Shown: piece by piece, positions 17,832 through 26,876 of the stretch | Numbering within the stretch: position 1 is the stretch's first letter | How the letters are laid out: each line of letters starts with the position of its first letter | NCBI GenBank assembly: GCA_051745395.1 | Contig: JBNJEA010000013.1 | Location: 1 to 37,020 of the forward strand | Source of the DNA: JBNJEA01 sp051745395 | GTDB taxonomy: Bacteria > Desulfobacterota > Desulfobacteria > Desulfobacterales > Desulfosalsimonadaceae | DNA: 37,020 nt | Direction of reading: 5' to 3' | Made by a program: the position numbers and the translations under genes | Notes under the pieces: model-generated | Seen by the model: only the letters and a program-made list of their open reading frames with translations | Database searches by the model: none | What the model was told of the DNA's origin: nothing

Positions 17832-18548
17832 TCAACATAGGCGGGCAAAGGCTGAAAGGATGGCTGCTGCCTCAGGAGTCGGGGTGACGTTTTGCAAAAG
17901 GTGCCCGGGGCTGCGGCCCTCATGGAGAAGTTCTTCGGCCTGTTTGTCGATGTAGGCCCGCATGATTTCGGCTGAAAATTCCGGGTGAAACTGCACGCCC
18001 CAGGCACGGCCGCCGATGCGGAAGGCGTGATTCGGATCATGATCGCTTTGGGCCAGGTGCACCGCCCCGGGCGGCAATTTCAGCACGGTCTGGGAATGGG
18101 TGGCATGGGCGAAAAAACGCTCTGGCACTGCGGCAAAAAGCGGATCTGATTCGGCGGCACCGGGAAAAACGCGGACTTCCACCGTGCCCACTTCCCTGCC
18201 CCGGGGGTGATAGCCGGCTTTTCCGCCCGCAGCCCGGGCCAGCAGATGATGGCCGTAGCAGATGCCCAAAACCGGGACCCCGGCATGCAGCAGCTCCTTT
18301 AGCCAGTTTTCCGTGCGCACGCTCCACTCCGCGTTGTCTGTGGCCATGGCATGCGAGCCGGTGAGCACCGCGCCGGCGCACTTTTCCGGCGCCGGAAGCC
18401 CCTGTCCGTTTTTGGCGTCCACAATGCGGACAAACGCTCCGGGCGCATCCAATCCGTTTTGGGTCCAGTGCTCGAAATCACCGAACCTCGACTTCATGTC
18501 CGCATACGTGGTGCCCAGCTTTATGATGCAGAGTTTTTTCATGTCCAT
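17832..18548 (-). CDS. Class I glutamine amidotransferase domain protein (GMP-synthase-like)
   Basis: 238 aa, a stand-alone GATase1 domain. The nucleophile Cys97 is in GICYGHH; the His-Glu pair (His188, Glu190) is in FHPEFS, so the triad is intact. 'LTGSHAMATD' is the family oxyanion region. Such stand-alone proteins are often called GMP synthase-like and may act on glutamine or gamma-glutamyl conjugates; the acceptor is unknown. Two starts are possible (ATG 18548, ATG 18542), each with a GGAG SD at suitable spacing; I used the longer. It is convergent with the NRDE gene. A degraded NifV-like fragment overlaps its upstream region. Confidence 0.9.
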   Translation of the reverse strand: MDMKKLCIIKLGTTYADMKSRFGDFEHWTQNGLDAPGAFVRIVDAKNGQGLPAPEKCAGAVLTGSHAMATDNAEWSVRTENWLKELLHAGVPVLGICYGHHLLARAAGGKAGYHPRGREVGTVEVRVFPGAAESDPLFAAVPERFFAHATHSQTVLKLPPGAVHLAQSDHDPNHAFRIGGRAWGVQFHPEFSAEIMRAYIDKQAEELLHEGRSPGHLLQNVTPTPEAAAILSAFARLC

Positions 18549-18588
18549 GTTCTCCGCTCCGGTCTTGTCCGTGCTTTTTGCACGACTG

Positions 18589-18813
18589 CAGGGAATTTAA
18601 ATAAAACCGGCAAAGGTCCCTGTCAACAAGGGGGGCGCTGTTTTTTTTCGCCAGATGGCGGACCCGGGCGGCAAATTCGGCTGCCAGCCTGGGATCCATT
18701 TGGATTCCGGGCTTTGCAAGCGCGGCACGCACTGCGGAAACCCCCGAATGAGAGCCGATGACCATGCGCCAGTCCCCGCGTCCCACCTCCTGGGGGCAAA
18801 AAGGCTGATAAAG
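18589..18813 (-). pseudogene. Remnant: C-terminal fragment of a homocitrate/isopropylmalate synthase-like (NifV-type) gene
   Basis: The minus frame reads LYQPFCPQEVGRGDW, then VIGSHSGVSAVRAAL, then an alpha-helical stretch with ARVRHLAKKNSAPLVDRDL. The (I)G.HSG..A....L motif followed by VR..A...K..L matches the C-terminal part of NifV/homocitrate synthases as I remember them. No TIM-barrel part is present: upstream, the frame runs into the start of the divergent TPR/FG-GAP gene. Downstream the frame continues out of family into the amidotransferase start (stop at 18478). I read it as the relic of a deleted gene. A short live ORF starting at GTG 18786 cannot be excluded. Confidence 0.5.
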
Positions 18814-18830
18814 CCGATCGGGAAGGGATA

Positions 18831-21464
18831 ATGGAAAAAAATATCGTTTTATATCTGCTAAGCCTCTGCCTTGTTTTCCAGATGGCCTGTACAGGCATGT
18901 ACGGGCCTCCCGCCGGTCCGAAAGATGGCAAACAATACGATGCCCTGATCGAAAAGGGCCAAACGCGGTACAACCAGCGTAATCACCGACAGGCCATTGC
19001 CCTGTTTGACGCCTCCGGCGATATTCGTCCGCATCATTCGCAGTGGCGTGTAGGCAAGGCGCGCGCCCTGTTTGCCATGGGCCGGTTTGACGCCGCCGCG
19101 CGGACCTGCGAAAAGGCCCTTTTCATCGATGACAAAGCCTATGATGCCGTGGCGCTTTACTGGACCGCCCGGCTGCAGGCCGACTACGGTTCGGATACAG
19201 TCCGGTCTGCGGTTCGCGCCGAGATCGAAGCCGTGGAAAAATCCGCCGGCGATGATATCGATGCCCTGACGGCTGCATTTACCGGCTACAGTAGGTTAAA
19301 AGACGATCCCGCCCAACGGCGCTTGATTTTGGAACTCGCCGGCCGGGCCGCCGAAGCGGAACCGGCGGCCCGGGAGCAAATCGGGGCCGCCCTGTTTGAA
19401 CAGATCATCGCCGCCCGCAAAGCCCCCGATGCCCAACGCCGGCTCATGAGAGCCTACATTCGCCATTTTCCGGACCGCCGTTTTGCCGATTTCATTGCAT
19501 TGCGCCGGCTGACGAAAAAATGGACCGACGACGAAGCCCCGACAGATCCCATCGCCTTTGCCAGGCGCACACTGTCATCGAACCGGACCCACTGGCGCAT
19601 AAAAGTCGGCGTGGCGCGCTGGCTCATCGAAGAAGAAAAACAGCCCGAAAAAGCTGTTCGCCTCCTCGAAGACGCCCTGGCGGAGCGCAAGGCCGAATCG
19701 CGTGAAAAACCGGAGCATTTTACGCCGGGGTTGTGGAAGCACGTCCTGGCCAAACGCCGGGATCAGCTCCGCTACCTGAAAGGCCGCGCCCTGCTGCAGG
19801 CCGGCCGATTGGAAAAGGCCAAGGATGAGCTGTCCCGGGTGGCCGAAAACAAACGGCCCTGGGGCGGCGTCCAGCACGACCTCGGCGTTGTCGCCAAAAA
19901 GCAGGACCGGTTTGAAGCCGCCATTGAACACTTCCGCCGATCCCTTGCAATCGAACCAAAGGCGGAAAGCCGTCGCCTGTTGACGGCCATGCTTGAACGG
20001 CACCACGATTACAGCGGCGATCCGGCTGATTTTTTTGCTGCCCGAAACCAAAATGGGGCCGGATTTTCCGATGTGACCGAATCCGCCGGCTTGTCCGGCG
20101 TCGATGCCCGGCGGGTGGCCTGGGGCGACTACAACAACGACGGTTTTCCGGACCTGCTCTTCGACGGCGCCCGGTTGTTTGAAAATACCGGTGACGGCGG
20201 TTTTACCGAAGTCACCGGAGCCGTCGGCATAGGCGGTCTTTCCCGCACCACCGGCGGCATCTGGGGCGATTACGACAACGACGGGGACCTCGATATTTTT
20301 GTGACATGCCGCAACAGGAACCGATTGCTCGAAAACCGGGGCGGCCAAACCTTTGTCGATGTTACGGATACCGCATTTCAACACATGCCCCCGGCCCGCA
20401 CCGAGGCCGCCGCCTGGGGCGATCTCGACGGCGACGGCTTTTTAGATATTTACGTGGCCAATTACGAAAAACCCGGGGTCATGCGGGCTGTCGGCACCCC
20501 GGACCGCCTTTACCGAAACCGCGGCAACGGCACCTTTGCCGACATCAGCGAAACGGCATCGATTCGAACCGACGAGGCCATGTGCGGCCGGGGCGTGACC
20601 TGGACGGATGTGGACGGCGACGGTCAACAAGACATCGTGGTGGCCAACTACCGGCTGGACCCGAATTTTTTGTGGCACAACCGGGGCGGCGGCCGCGTCA
20701 CGGAAGAAGGCGGCAAATTCGGCGTCCGCGGGCAAATGACGGCCGGCTATTTCGGCCATTCCATCGGCCCGGCAAGCGGCGATCTCGACAACGACGGCCG
20801 CTTCGACCTGTTTGTCACCAACCTGGCCCACCCCCGCTACATCGAATTTTCCGACCAAAACATGCTCTTGATCAACCAGGGACCGCCCGACCCCCATTTC
20901 AAAAACCGTTATTCCCAATCCGGCATCGCCTTCGAGGAAACCAACGCCGACCCTGCCATAGCCGACGTGGACAACGACGGCGACATCGACCTCTACACCA
21001 CCTCGACCTATTCCGGCCGCCACTCCCACCTCTACCTCAACGACGGTGCCGGCCGGTTTACCGATGGGACCTGGCTTTCAAAAACCCGGGTCGAAAACGG
21101 ATGGGGGGCGGCCTTTGCCGATTTCAACCGCGACGGCTTTGCCGATCTTGTCGTGGCCGGCGAAGACGGCGTCCGCCTTTTTGCCAACAAAACCAACGCC
21201 AATCACTGGGTCCAGGTGGCCATCGAAGACCGGCAATGCAACCGTTTCGGCATCGGCAGCCGAATTGAAATCCGATACGACGGCCGCCGCCAGGTCCGTG
21301 AAATCCATGCGGGCCACGGCACCGGCAGCCAGAATGCCCCCGTTGCCCACTTCGGGCTCGGCAACCACACCGGTCCGGTCACCATCCATGCCACTACCGC
21401 CTGCGGCGAGCACATGCAGCGCCGGATCCCAACACCGGATCAACGCATCATATTGACGAACTGA
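18831..21464 (+). CDS. Exported TPR plus FG-GAP/VCBS repeat protein with ASPIC/UnbV C-terminus
   Basis: 877 aa. A hydrophobic N-terminal signal ends in FQMAC, so Cys20 may be a lipoprotein Cys, although the -3 residue (Gln) is atypical for a lipobox. Residues about 40-390 are TPR-like helical repeats (e.g. YNQRNHRQAIALFDASGDI; FEAAIEHFRRSLAIEP). From about 395 there are six or more FG-GAP/VCBS repeats with Ca-binding DxDxDG-type loops (GDYNNDGFPDLL, GDYDNDGDLDIF, GDLDGDGFLDIY, DVDGDGQQDIV, DVDNDGDIDLY, DFNRDGFADLV), predicting a beta-propeller. The last about 70 residues (GIGSRIEIRY ... HFGLG) are the ASPIC/UnbV domain of CRTAC-like proteins. Probable role: periplasmic or surface binding scaffold; ligand unknown. 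Confidence 0.85.
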   Translation: MEKNIVLYLLSLCLVFQMACTGMYGPPAGPKDGKQYDALIEKGQTRYNQRNHRQAIALFDASGDIRPHHSQWRVGKARALFAMGRFDAAARTCEKALFIDDKAYDAVALYWTARLQADYGSDTVRSAVRAEIEAVEKSAGDDIDALTAAFTGYSRLKDDPAQRRLILELAGRAAEAEPAAREQIGAALFEQIIAARKAPDAQRRLMRAYIRHFPDRRFADFIALRRLTKKWTDDEAPTDPIAFARRTLSSNRTHWRIKVGVARWLIEEEKQPEKAVRLLEDALAERKAESREKPEHFTPGLWKHVLAKRRDQLRYLKGRALLQAGRLEKAKDELSRVAENKRPWGGVQHDLGVVAKKQDRFEAAIEHFRRSLAIEPKAESRRLLTAMLERHHDYSGDPADFFAARNQNGAGFSDVTESAGLSGVDARRVAWGDYNNDGFPDLLFDGARLFENTGDGGFTEVTGAVGIGGLSRTTGGIWGDYDNDGDLDIFVTCRNRNRLLENRGGQTFVDVTDTAFQHMPPARTEAAAWGDLDGDGFLDIYVANYEKPGVMRAVGTPDRLYRNRGNGTFADISETASIRTDEAMCGRGVTWTDVDGDGQQDIVVANYRLDPNFLWHNRGGGRVTEEGGKFGVRGQMTAGYFGHSIGPASGDLDNDGRFDLFVTNLAHPRYIEFSDQNMLLINQGPPDPHFKNRYSQSGIAFEETNADPAIADVDNDGDIDLYTTSTYSGRHSHLYLNDGAGRFTDGTWLSKTRVENGWGAAFADFNRDGFADLVVAGEDGVRLFANKTNANHWVQVAIEDRQCNRFGIGSRIEIRYDGRRQVREIHAGHGTGSQNAPVAHFGLGNHTGPVTIHATTACGEHMQRRIPTPDQRIILTN

Positions 21465-21833
21465 GTGGCATGACGTCGTCTTCCTTCAACCTTTACTCAC
21501 CTTGACGGCTTCGTAAAAAGCTCTGTTCCGCCGCGGTGACATTTTTGCAGAAAGAAAGTCCTGTTACGTTTTGGCTGACTGGCGGCGAGGAAAAGTACGT
21601 TTCCTCGCTCCAGGCGCCGCCAGGGCAACAAAGTACAAATTCGTTACAGCAAACAAGGGACTTCCCATGAAGTATGAACCTACGGTTTCATGGAAACACC
21701 CCACCCCTTCTTAATTCATTTAAACCCACCCGAATTTATCAATATAAACCCTTTTATAATTCGCATTTTTCTGCTATTTTACTTTTGAAAAAGTTTATTT
21801 CCCCCTTAACCTCTCCCACCAAGGAGGGTTCCT
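21465..21833 (+). other. 369-bp intergenic region
   Basis: Between the FG-GAP gene and the acyl-CoA ligase. It holds a 'GACGGCTTCGTAAAAAG' segment (about 21503-21520), which I associate with intergenic repeats of Desulfobacterota, the palindrome at 21571-21623, then an AT-rich leader leading to a strong SD (AAGGAGG) for the ligase. No coding frame was convincing. Confidence 0.5.
21571..21623 (+). repeat. Palindromic intergenic element, copy A
   Basis: A nested hairpin: GCGAGGAAA (21585-21593) pairs perfectly with TTTCCTCGC (21600-21608) around AGTACG; outside it CTGGCGGC (21579-21586) can pair with GCCGCCAG (21616-21623). The first 49 nt (21571-21619) match the reverse complement of 27045-27092 at 41 of 49 aligned positions by hand count, so it belongs to a dispersed family. 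Confidence 0.75.
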
Positions 21834-23543
21834 ATGACCGAGCCGCAGTTTTGGAGAAAATCCTATGACGAGGGATTGACGGACGTGGATCCCGCGCAGT
21901 TCGAAATCGCTTACGTGGATGCCATCCGGCCGGCATTTGAACAATACGGAAACAAACCGGCCCTGATTTTCATGGACGTCCGTATCACCTTTGCCGAACT
22001 CGACCTTTACTCCAACCGGTTTGCCAACATGCTGCTTTCAAACGACATCGGCAAAGGCGACGTCGTCGGCATCAACCTGCCCAACATTCCGGAATACGTG
22101 ATCTCCTGGCTGGGGGCGCTCAAAGCGGGCTGCATCGTTTCCGGTGTTTCGCCACTGCTGTCGACCGAAGAGATGCATCACCAGTTAAAAGACGCCAGGG
22201 CGCGCGCCCTGGTGACCCTGGATGCGGTCTTTGCAGCCCGTCTGGTCAAAATCGCCGAAGAACTGCCGGACTTACAGGTCGTGGTCACGGCAAGCGTGGG
22301 CGGATTTCTGCCGCCGATCAAACGAATACTGGGCAAAATGCTCGGCAAAATCCCAAAGGGCAAGGTCACGCCCCTTGCCGGCAAAACGGTGCTTTCCATC
22401 GAAGACGCCATCAAAACCCGCCGCTACCCGGAACACCTGCCCGAGGTAAACATCACGCCGGACGACATCGCCTACATCCAGTATACCGGCGGGACCACCG
22501 GGGCGCCGAAGGGCGCCATGCTTTCCCACCGCAACGTCATGGCCGATCTCCAGATCGTCCAGCGCTGGCTGCAGTGGGAAAAAGGGCGGGGCACGGCGCT
22601 TTCCGGTTTCCCCCTTTTCCACATCGCCGGTCTTTTCTTCAACAAGAACTGCGTATATTTGGGATGGACCCAGATTTTAATCCCCGATCCGCGCGACACG
22701 GACCATATCTGCGACCAGCTCGCCAAATACCAACCCAACGCAGTGGCCAACGTCCCCTCGCTTTTCCAGTTGCTGATCAACGACCCCAAGTTCAAACAAC
22801 TCGATCACAGCAAGCTTGAGGCCTGCGTTTGCGCAGCCTCCCCCTTTCCCGAACAATCCCAGAAACAACTGGAAGACATCGTCGGCCGGGGCAAACTGAT
22901 CGAGGCCTACGGCATGACCGAAACCTCGCCTTTAACCATTGTCAACCCGTATCGCGGCAAGAAAAAACTCGGCTCCATCGGACTGCCGCTGTTAAACACC
23001 GATGTCAAGCTCGTGGACCCGGCCACCGGCGAGCCCGTGGATATCGGCGAGCCCGGCGAAATCTGCGTGAAGGGCCCCCAGGTGATGGTCGGCTATTTCA
23101 ACCAGCCGGAAGAAACGGAAAAGGCCATCGACGCCGAAGGCTACATGCACACCGGGGACGTGGCCGTATTTGACGAGGAAGGCTATCTGCGGATCGTCGA
23201 CCGTACCAAGGACATGGTCATTGTGAGCGGGTTCAAGGTGTTTTCCAAAAAAGTCGAAGAGATCATGACCGAGCATCCGGCCGTGGAAACCGTTGCCATC
23301 ATCGGGGTCGACAACCCGGAAAGGCCCGGTTCCGAACGGGTCAAAGCCTTTGTCACCCTTTCTTCGGCCTACCCCTATGACGGCGATGAAGCAGCCCTGA
23401 TCGAAAAGATCAGAAACTTTGCCAAAGAAAAGCTTTCCCCTTACGAGGTCCCCAAATCCATTGAAATCCGAAAAGAGTTGCCGACCACGGCAATCGGCAA
23501 GGTGGATAAAAAGCAACTGCGGCAGGAAACCAAAGCAGCATAA
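21834..23543 (+). CDS. Long-chain-fatty-acid-CoA ligase-like AMP-binding enzyme
   Basis: 569 aa, full length for FadD-type ligases. It activates a carboxylic acid to acyl-CoA via acyl-AMP, entering beta-oxidation. The AMP-binding P-loop is YTGGTTGAPKGAMLSHRN (about 216-233). Adenylation motifs YGMTETSPL and GYMHTGDVA (GYxHTGD), the hinge region DRTKDMVIVSGFKVFSKKVEE, and the C-terminal catalytic Lys in TAIGKVDKKQLR are all present. 'SGFKVFSKKVEE' replaces the usual SGFNVYPxEVE, and chain-length preference cannot be read. The start is fixed by SD AAGGAGG 6 nt upstream of the ATG. It is convergent with cobU 53 bp downstream. Confidence 0.93.
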   Translation: MTEPQFWRKSYDEGLTDVDPAQFEIAYVDAIRPAFEQYGNKPALIFMDVRITFAELDLYSNRFANMLLSNDIGKGDVVGINLPNIPEYVISWLGALKAGCIVSGVSPLLSTEEMHHQLKDARARALVTLDAVFAARLVKIAEELPDLQVVVTASVGGFLPPIKRILGKMLGKIPKGKVTPLAGKTVLSIEDAIKTRRYPEHLPEVNITPDDIAYIQYTGGTTGAPKGAMLSHRNVMADLQIVQRWLQWEKGRGTALSGFPLFHIAGLFFNKNCVYLGWTQILIPDPRDTDHICDQLAKYQPNAVANVPSLFQLLINDPKFKQLDHSKLEACVCAASPFPEQSQKQLEDIVGRGKLIEAYGMTETSPLTIVNPYRGKKKLGSIGLPLLNTDVKLVDPATGEPVDIGEPGEICVKGPQVMVGYFNQPEETEKAIDAEGYMHTGDVAVFDEEGYLRIVDRTKDMVIVSGFKVFSKKVEEIMTEHPAVETVAIIGVDNPERPGSERVKAFVTLSSAYPYDGDEAALIEKIRNFAKEKLSPYEVPKSIEIRKELPTTAIGKVDKKQLRQETKAA

Positions 23544-23596
23544 CCGCCGGCTGGCCAAGGGCGGAAACGAAGGGGACGATATTTATGGGGCACCTA

Positions 23597-24118
23597 CTAC
23601 TTGATCTGCACCGGAATGCCGGCGACCATCCAGACCACCCGGTCGGCAGAGGCCGCCACGCGCTGGTTGGCAAAACCGGCAAGATCCCGGTACCGGCGGG
23701 CCATGGCATTTTCCGGGACAATGCCGGTGCCCACCTCGTTTGACACCAGGATCACCGGACTTGCCAGTGCGTCCAGCGCCTCGGTCAATGCGCTTACCGC
23801 CCCGGAAACCGCTTCGTCGGTATAATCGGCGGCCATCAGGTTGTTAATCCACAAGGTCAGACAATCCACCAGCATCACATCCGCGCAGGCCCCGAGCCGG
23901 GAAACGGTGTCGGCCAATGCCGTCGGCGTTTCCACCGTGGTCCAGCGGCCGTCGCGCTCGGCCTGGTGCTGCCGGACCCGGGCCTGCATTTCCGCGTCAT
24001 GGGCGACACAGGTTGCAACAAAACGATTGTCCCCGGCCATGTAGGGTTCTGCCAGCGCCAGGGCATGCCGGCTTTTGCCGCTTCTGCACCCGCCGAGGAC
24101 CAATATGATCTGTTTCAC
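23597..24118 (-). CDS. cobU: Adenosylcobinamide kinase/adenosylcobinamide-phosphate guanylyltransferase
   Basis: 173 aa, normal length. In cobalamin synthesis it phosphorylates adenosylcobinamide and transfers GMP to give AdoCbi-GDP, in the cytosol. Seen: P-loop GGCRSGKS (9-16), guanylylation-site region with His51 and RW (RQHQAERDGRWTTVE), DCLTLWINNL, and the C-terminal SNEVGTGIVPENAMARRYRDLAG signature. The start codon is GTG, with SD GGGAGG about 8 nt upstream. Other cob genes are absent from the window, so it stands apart from its pathway. I looked for a cobalamin riboswitch upstream and did not find a B12 box. Confidence 0.95.
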   Translation of the reverse strand: MKQIILVLGGCRSGKSRHALALAEPYMAGDNRFVATCVAHDAEMQARVRQHQAERDGRWTTVETPTALADTVSRLGACADVMLVDCLTLWINNLMAADYTDEAVSGAVSALTEALDALASPVILVSNEVGTGIVPENAMARRYRDLAGFANQRVAASADRVVWMVAGIPVQIK

Positions 24119-24134
24119 GTCAACACCTCCCGCA

Positions 24135-24209
24135 TTATGCGCCGCCGCACTTTCCGTAGACGACCGACCGCGCGGCTTCGCCGAAGCCTACATAGTGCCC
24201 ACATATCAT
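24135..24209 (-). CDS. Possible 24-aa small ORF upstream of cobU
   Basis: ATG 24209 to TAA 24135 encodes a peptide with CGHYVGFGEAARS and a YGKCGGA end. It stops 16 nt before the cobU GTG, so it would be co-transcribed. It has two Cys and one His in a compact pattern. No clear SD precedes it; the frame can extend upstream to a TTG. A GGCTTCG-C-CGAAGCC palindrome lies within it. It could be a leader peptide, a small protein, or chance. Confidence 0.25.
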   Translation of the reverse strand: MICGHYVGFGEAARSVVYGKCGGA

Positions 24210-24377
24210 GACAGACGGCTTTTCTTGTTTGTATTTCAATAGCAAAATCGCCGGCGGGTGACAAACGCGAAATCAAAGAAAACCCTTGCCCCGGAATATA
24301 GGCGGTTGGTATCTTTTCCATTACCGGAGCGAACCGGATAAACAAATTCCCAGATTGAAAAACGCGGGGTGAAAAAA

Positions 24378-26615
24378 ATGAGCCAGTGGTACAAAACCGG
24401 ATGCGTGTTGTGCGCCCAGAACTGCGGACTTGAAGTAAAGGTCGAAAACGGCCGGATGGTCCAGGTCAAACCGGACCGGGACAACCCGAGAAGCCGGGGA
24501 TACGTTTGCCGAAAGGGATTAAACATTGCCTACCACCAGTACCCCGCCGACCGGCTGACACAGCCGTTAAAACGCCAGGGCAACGATTTTGCGCCCATCT
24601 CCTGGGACCAGGCCCTCGATGAAATCGCCGAAAAAACCAGGCACATCGTCGGCACCCACGGGCCGCGCAGCCTGGCCTACATGGGCGGAAGCTCGCAGGG
24701 CGGGCATTTCGAGGCCGCTTTCGGGCTCGGCCTAATCCGCGCCCTTGGCTCCCAGTATTATTATTCCTCAGCCGGCCAGGAATTTTGCGGCGCCTGGTGG
24801 GTTTTCGGCCGGATGCTGGGCAAGCAGTACAACATCGCCATCCCCGACGAACACGCATCCGAAATGATAGTGGGCTGGGGCTGGAACGGCATGGAAAGCC
24901 ACCAGATGCCCCGGGCGCCCAAGGTGCTTAAAAGCTTTTCCGACGACCCCGATCGGTTGCTCGTGGTCGTCGATCCGCGGAAAAGCGAAACCGCGGCGAT
25001 CGCCAACATTCACCTGCCCGTGCGCCCCGGCACCGACGCCCTGCTGGTCAAGGCCTTGATCGCCGTGATTCTGAAACAAGGCTGGCAGGCAGACGATTAT
25101 CTAAACCAATACGTCGAAGGATGGGACACCATCCGGCCCTGGTTTGAAGACGTCGACATCGACGCCGCCATCAAAACCTGCGGACTCGATTATGATCCGG
25201 TCTACGAACTCTGCCGGCTGATGACGACCAGAACCTGGTGCATGCACCCGGACCTGGGCATCTACATGGGCCGCAACAGCACGCTAAATTCCTACCTCTT
25301 AAATATCCTGGGCGCGGTCTGCGGGATCTTCGGTGTGCGCGGCGGCAACGTGATCCCCGGCATGGTCATGCCCATGGGCTTTCACGCCGATGAACGCGAT
25401 CCCAAGACCTGGCGGACGGCCGTGACGGACCTTCCCCCGGCCGCCGCCGGCTCTTTTCCGCCGGCGGCCGTGCCCGAAGAGATTTTGACCGATCACCCGG
25501 ACCGGTTGCGCGCGGTCTTTGTCAGCGCCTGCAACCCCCTTCGGACCTATCCGGACACCTCCGCCTATGAAAAGGCCTTCGGTGAACTCGACCTTCTGGT
25601 GGTAAACGACATCGTCATGAGCGAAACCGCCCGGATGGCCCATTACGTGCTGCCCTGCCGCACGTATTACGAGGCCTGGGACGGCACCTTTTTCCCCTGG
25701 ACCTACCCGGAGATCTATTTCCAGATGCGCCGGCCCATCGTCTCCCCGCCGGGCCGGTGCCGGGAAGCCGCCCAGATCTTTACGCAAATCGCCGACCGGC
25801 TGGGCGTTATCCCGGAAATCCCGGACAGTCTTTACAAGGCCGCAGAAGGCGACCGGATGACGTTTGGCGGCGAACTGATGCAATGGGCGCAAAACGAGCC
25901 GCGCGCCATGGCCCTCATGCCCTTCGTCCTGGCCAAAACCCTGGGCGCGGTATGGGATTCGGCCACACTTGCCGCGCTGTGGGGCATGCTCATGACCGCC
26001 CCCGAATCGTTTCGGGCCCACGCGGCCCGGGCCGGGTTTGCCCCCGGAATGGACCAGGGAGATCGGATTTTTGCCGCCATCTGCGATCATCCGGAAGGCT
26101 TGTGGGTCGGCCGCGCAGATGCCGGTGACCCCATGGCCGGCATCAAGACGCCCTCGGGCAAAATCGAGGTTTACATTCCCGAACTGGCAGACCAAATCCA
26201 GGCATTGACGGCCGAGACCGAAGCCGAAGCCCTTCGGATGCCGAAAGACTATCCTTTCGTTTTAAACGCCGGCCGGCACATGCGCCACAACATCAACACC
26301 ATGATGCGCAATCCGGAATGGATCGCCGGCAAACGCGCCTGTACTGCTGCCATGAACCCGGCAGACGCCCAGGCGCTGGCTTTGGCCGACGGACAATCCG
26401 TAAGGGTAACGACGCAGGCGGGCACCGAGGTGGCCGAACTCCAGGTTACCGAGCAGGTGCGTACCGGCACCGTATTGATCCCCCACGGCTTCGGTCTGAT
26501 CTATGCCGGGCAAAAACACGGCATCAACGTCAACGACTTAACTGCAGCCAAGCACCGCGACCCCATGGGCACACCGCTGCACCGGTTTGTGCCCTGCCGG
26601 GTGGAGGCCGCATAG
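24378..26615 (+). CDS. Molybdopterin-dependent oxidoreductase catalytic subunit (DMSO-reductase family)
   Basis: 745 aa from ATG 24378. The N-terminal [4Fe-4S] site uses Cys9, Cys12, Cys16 and Cys44 (GCVLCAQNC ... YVCRKG). The bis-MGD domains follow: WDQALDEIAEK, 'YMGGSSQGG', and a probable Mo-ligand Cys137 in GQEFCGAWW. The C-terminal dinucleotide-binding barrel begins near YPFVLNAGRHMRHN and ends with IPHGFGLIYAG. There is no Tat signal, so it is probably cytoplasmic. No electron-transfer partner subunit is adjacent, so the reaction is unknown; members include formate dehydrogenase-like, acetylene hydratase-like and other enzymes. A GTG at 24369 is an alternative start; the ATG has GGGGTG about 8 nt upstream. 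Confidence 0.88.
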   Translation: MSQWYKTGCVLCAQNCGLEVKVENGRMVQVKPDRDNPRSRGYVCRKGLNIAYHQYPADRLTQPLKRQGNDFAPISWDQALDEIAEKTRHIVGTHGPRSLAYMGGSSQGGHFEAAFGLGLIRALGSQYYYSSAGQEFCGAWWVFGRMLGKQYNIAIPDEHASEMIVGWGWNGMESHQMPRAPKVLKSFSDDPDRLLVVVDPRKSETAAIANIHLPVRPGTDALLVKALIAVILKQGWQADDYLNQYVEGWDTIRPWFEDVDIDAAIKTCGLDYDPVYELCRLMTTRTWCMHPDLGIYMGRNSTLNSYLLNILGAVCGIFGVRGGNVIPGMVMPMGFHADERDPKTWRTAVTDLPPAAAGSFPPAAVPEEILTDHPDRLRAVFVSACNPLRTYPDTSAYEKAFGELDLLVVNDIVMSETARMAHYVLPCRTYYEAWDGTFFPWTYPEIYFQMRRPIVSPPGRCREAAQIFTQIADRLGVIPEIPDSLYKAAEGDRMTFGGELMQWAQNEPRAMALMPFVLAKTLGAVWDSATLAALWGMLMTAPESFRAHAARAGFAPGMDQGDRIFAAICDHPEGLWVGRADAGDPMAGIKTPSGKIEVYIPELADQIQALTAETEAEALRMPKDYPFVLNAGRHMRHNINTMMRNPEWIAGKRACTAAMNPADAQALALADGQSVRVTTQAGTEVAELQVTEQVRTGTVLIPHGFGLIYAGQKHGINVNDLTAAKHRDPMGTPLHRFVPCRVEAA

Positions 26616-26747
26616 ATCGTGTCCGAACATGAGATGGACAGGGCCGCACTTTTTTCTTGACGGAATCCAATGCGTAAGGGATCTTAAAGGAATTTCAACA
26701 GTCCAGGCAACGGTTCCATTATGCATGGTCCATGGCCGACAGGGGTC

Positions 26748-26876
26748 GACAGGCATATGGGGGTGTCCAGCTCACCGTGGGCTGTTTTGATGCTTCTATG
26801 ATTTGCGGCGCCGCTTCATCATGAAGCATTACAAAACATCCCCTGATGTTCGCTTGGACACCCCCATATGCCTGTC
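26748..26876 (+). repeat. 129-bp hairpin element with perfect 22-nt terminal arms
   Basis: Left arm 26748-26769 (starts GACAGGCATATGGGGGTG) and right arm 26855-26876 are exact reverse complements over 22 nt. Inside, the pairing continues imperfectly (TTTTGATGCTTC on the left against GAAGCATTACAAAA on the right) to a central GCGGCGCCGC at 26805-26814. It resembles a MITE or a REP-like hairpin; no coding potential. Confidence 0.85.

Noticed and set aside
24119..24377. Cobalamin riboswitch upstream of cobU
   Set aside because: I could not find a B12 box or the conserved core; only a small ORF and a short palindrome are visible. A covariance search (Rfam cobalamin) would settle it.
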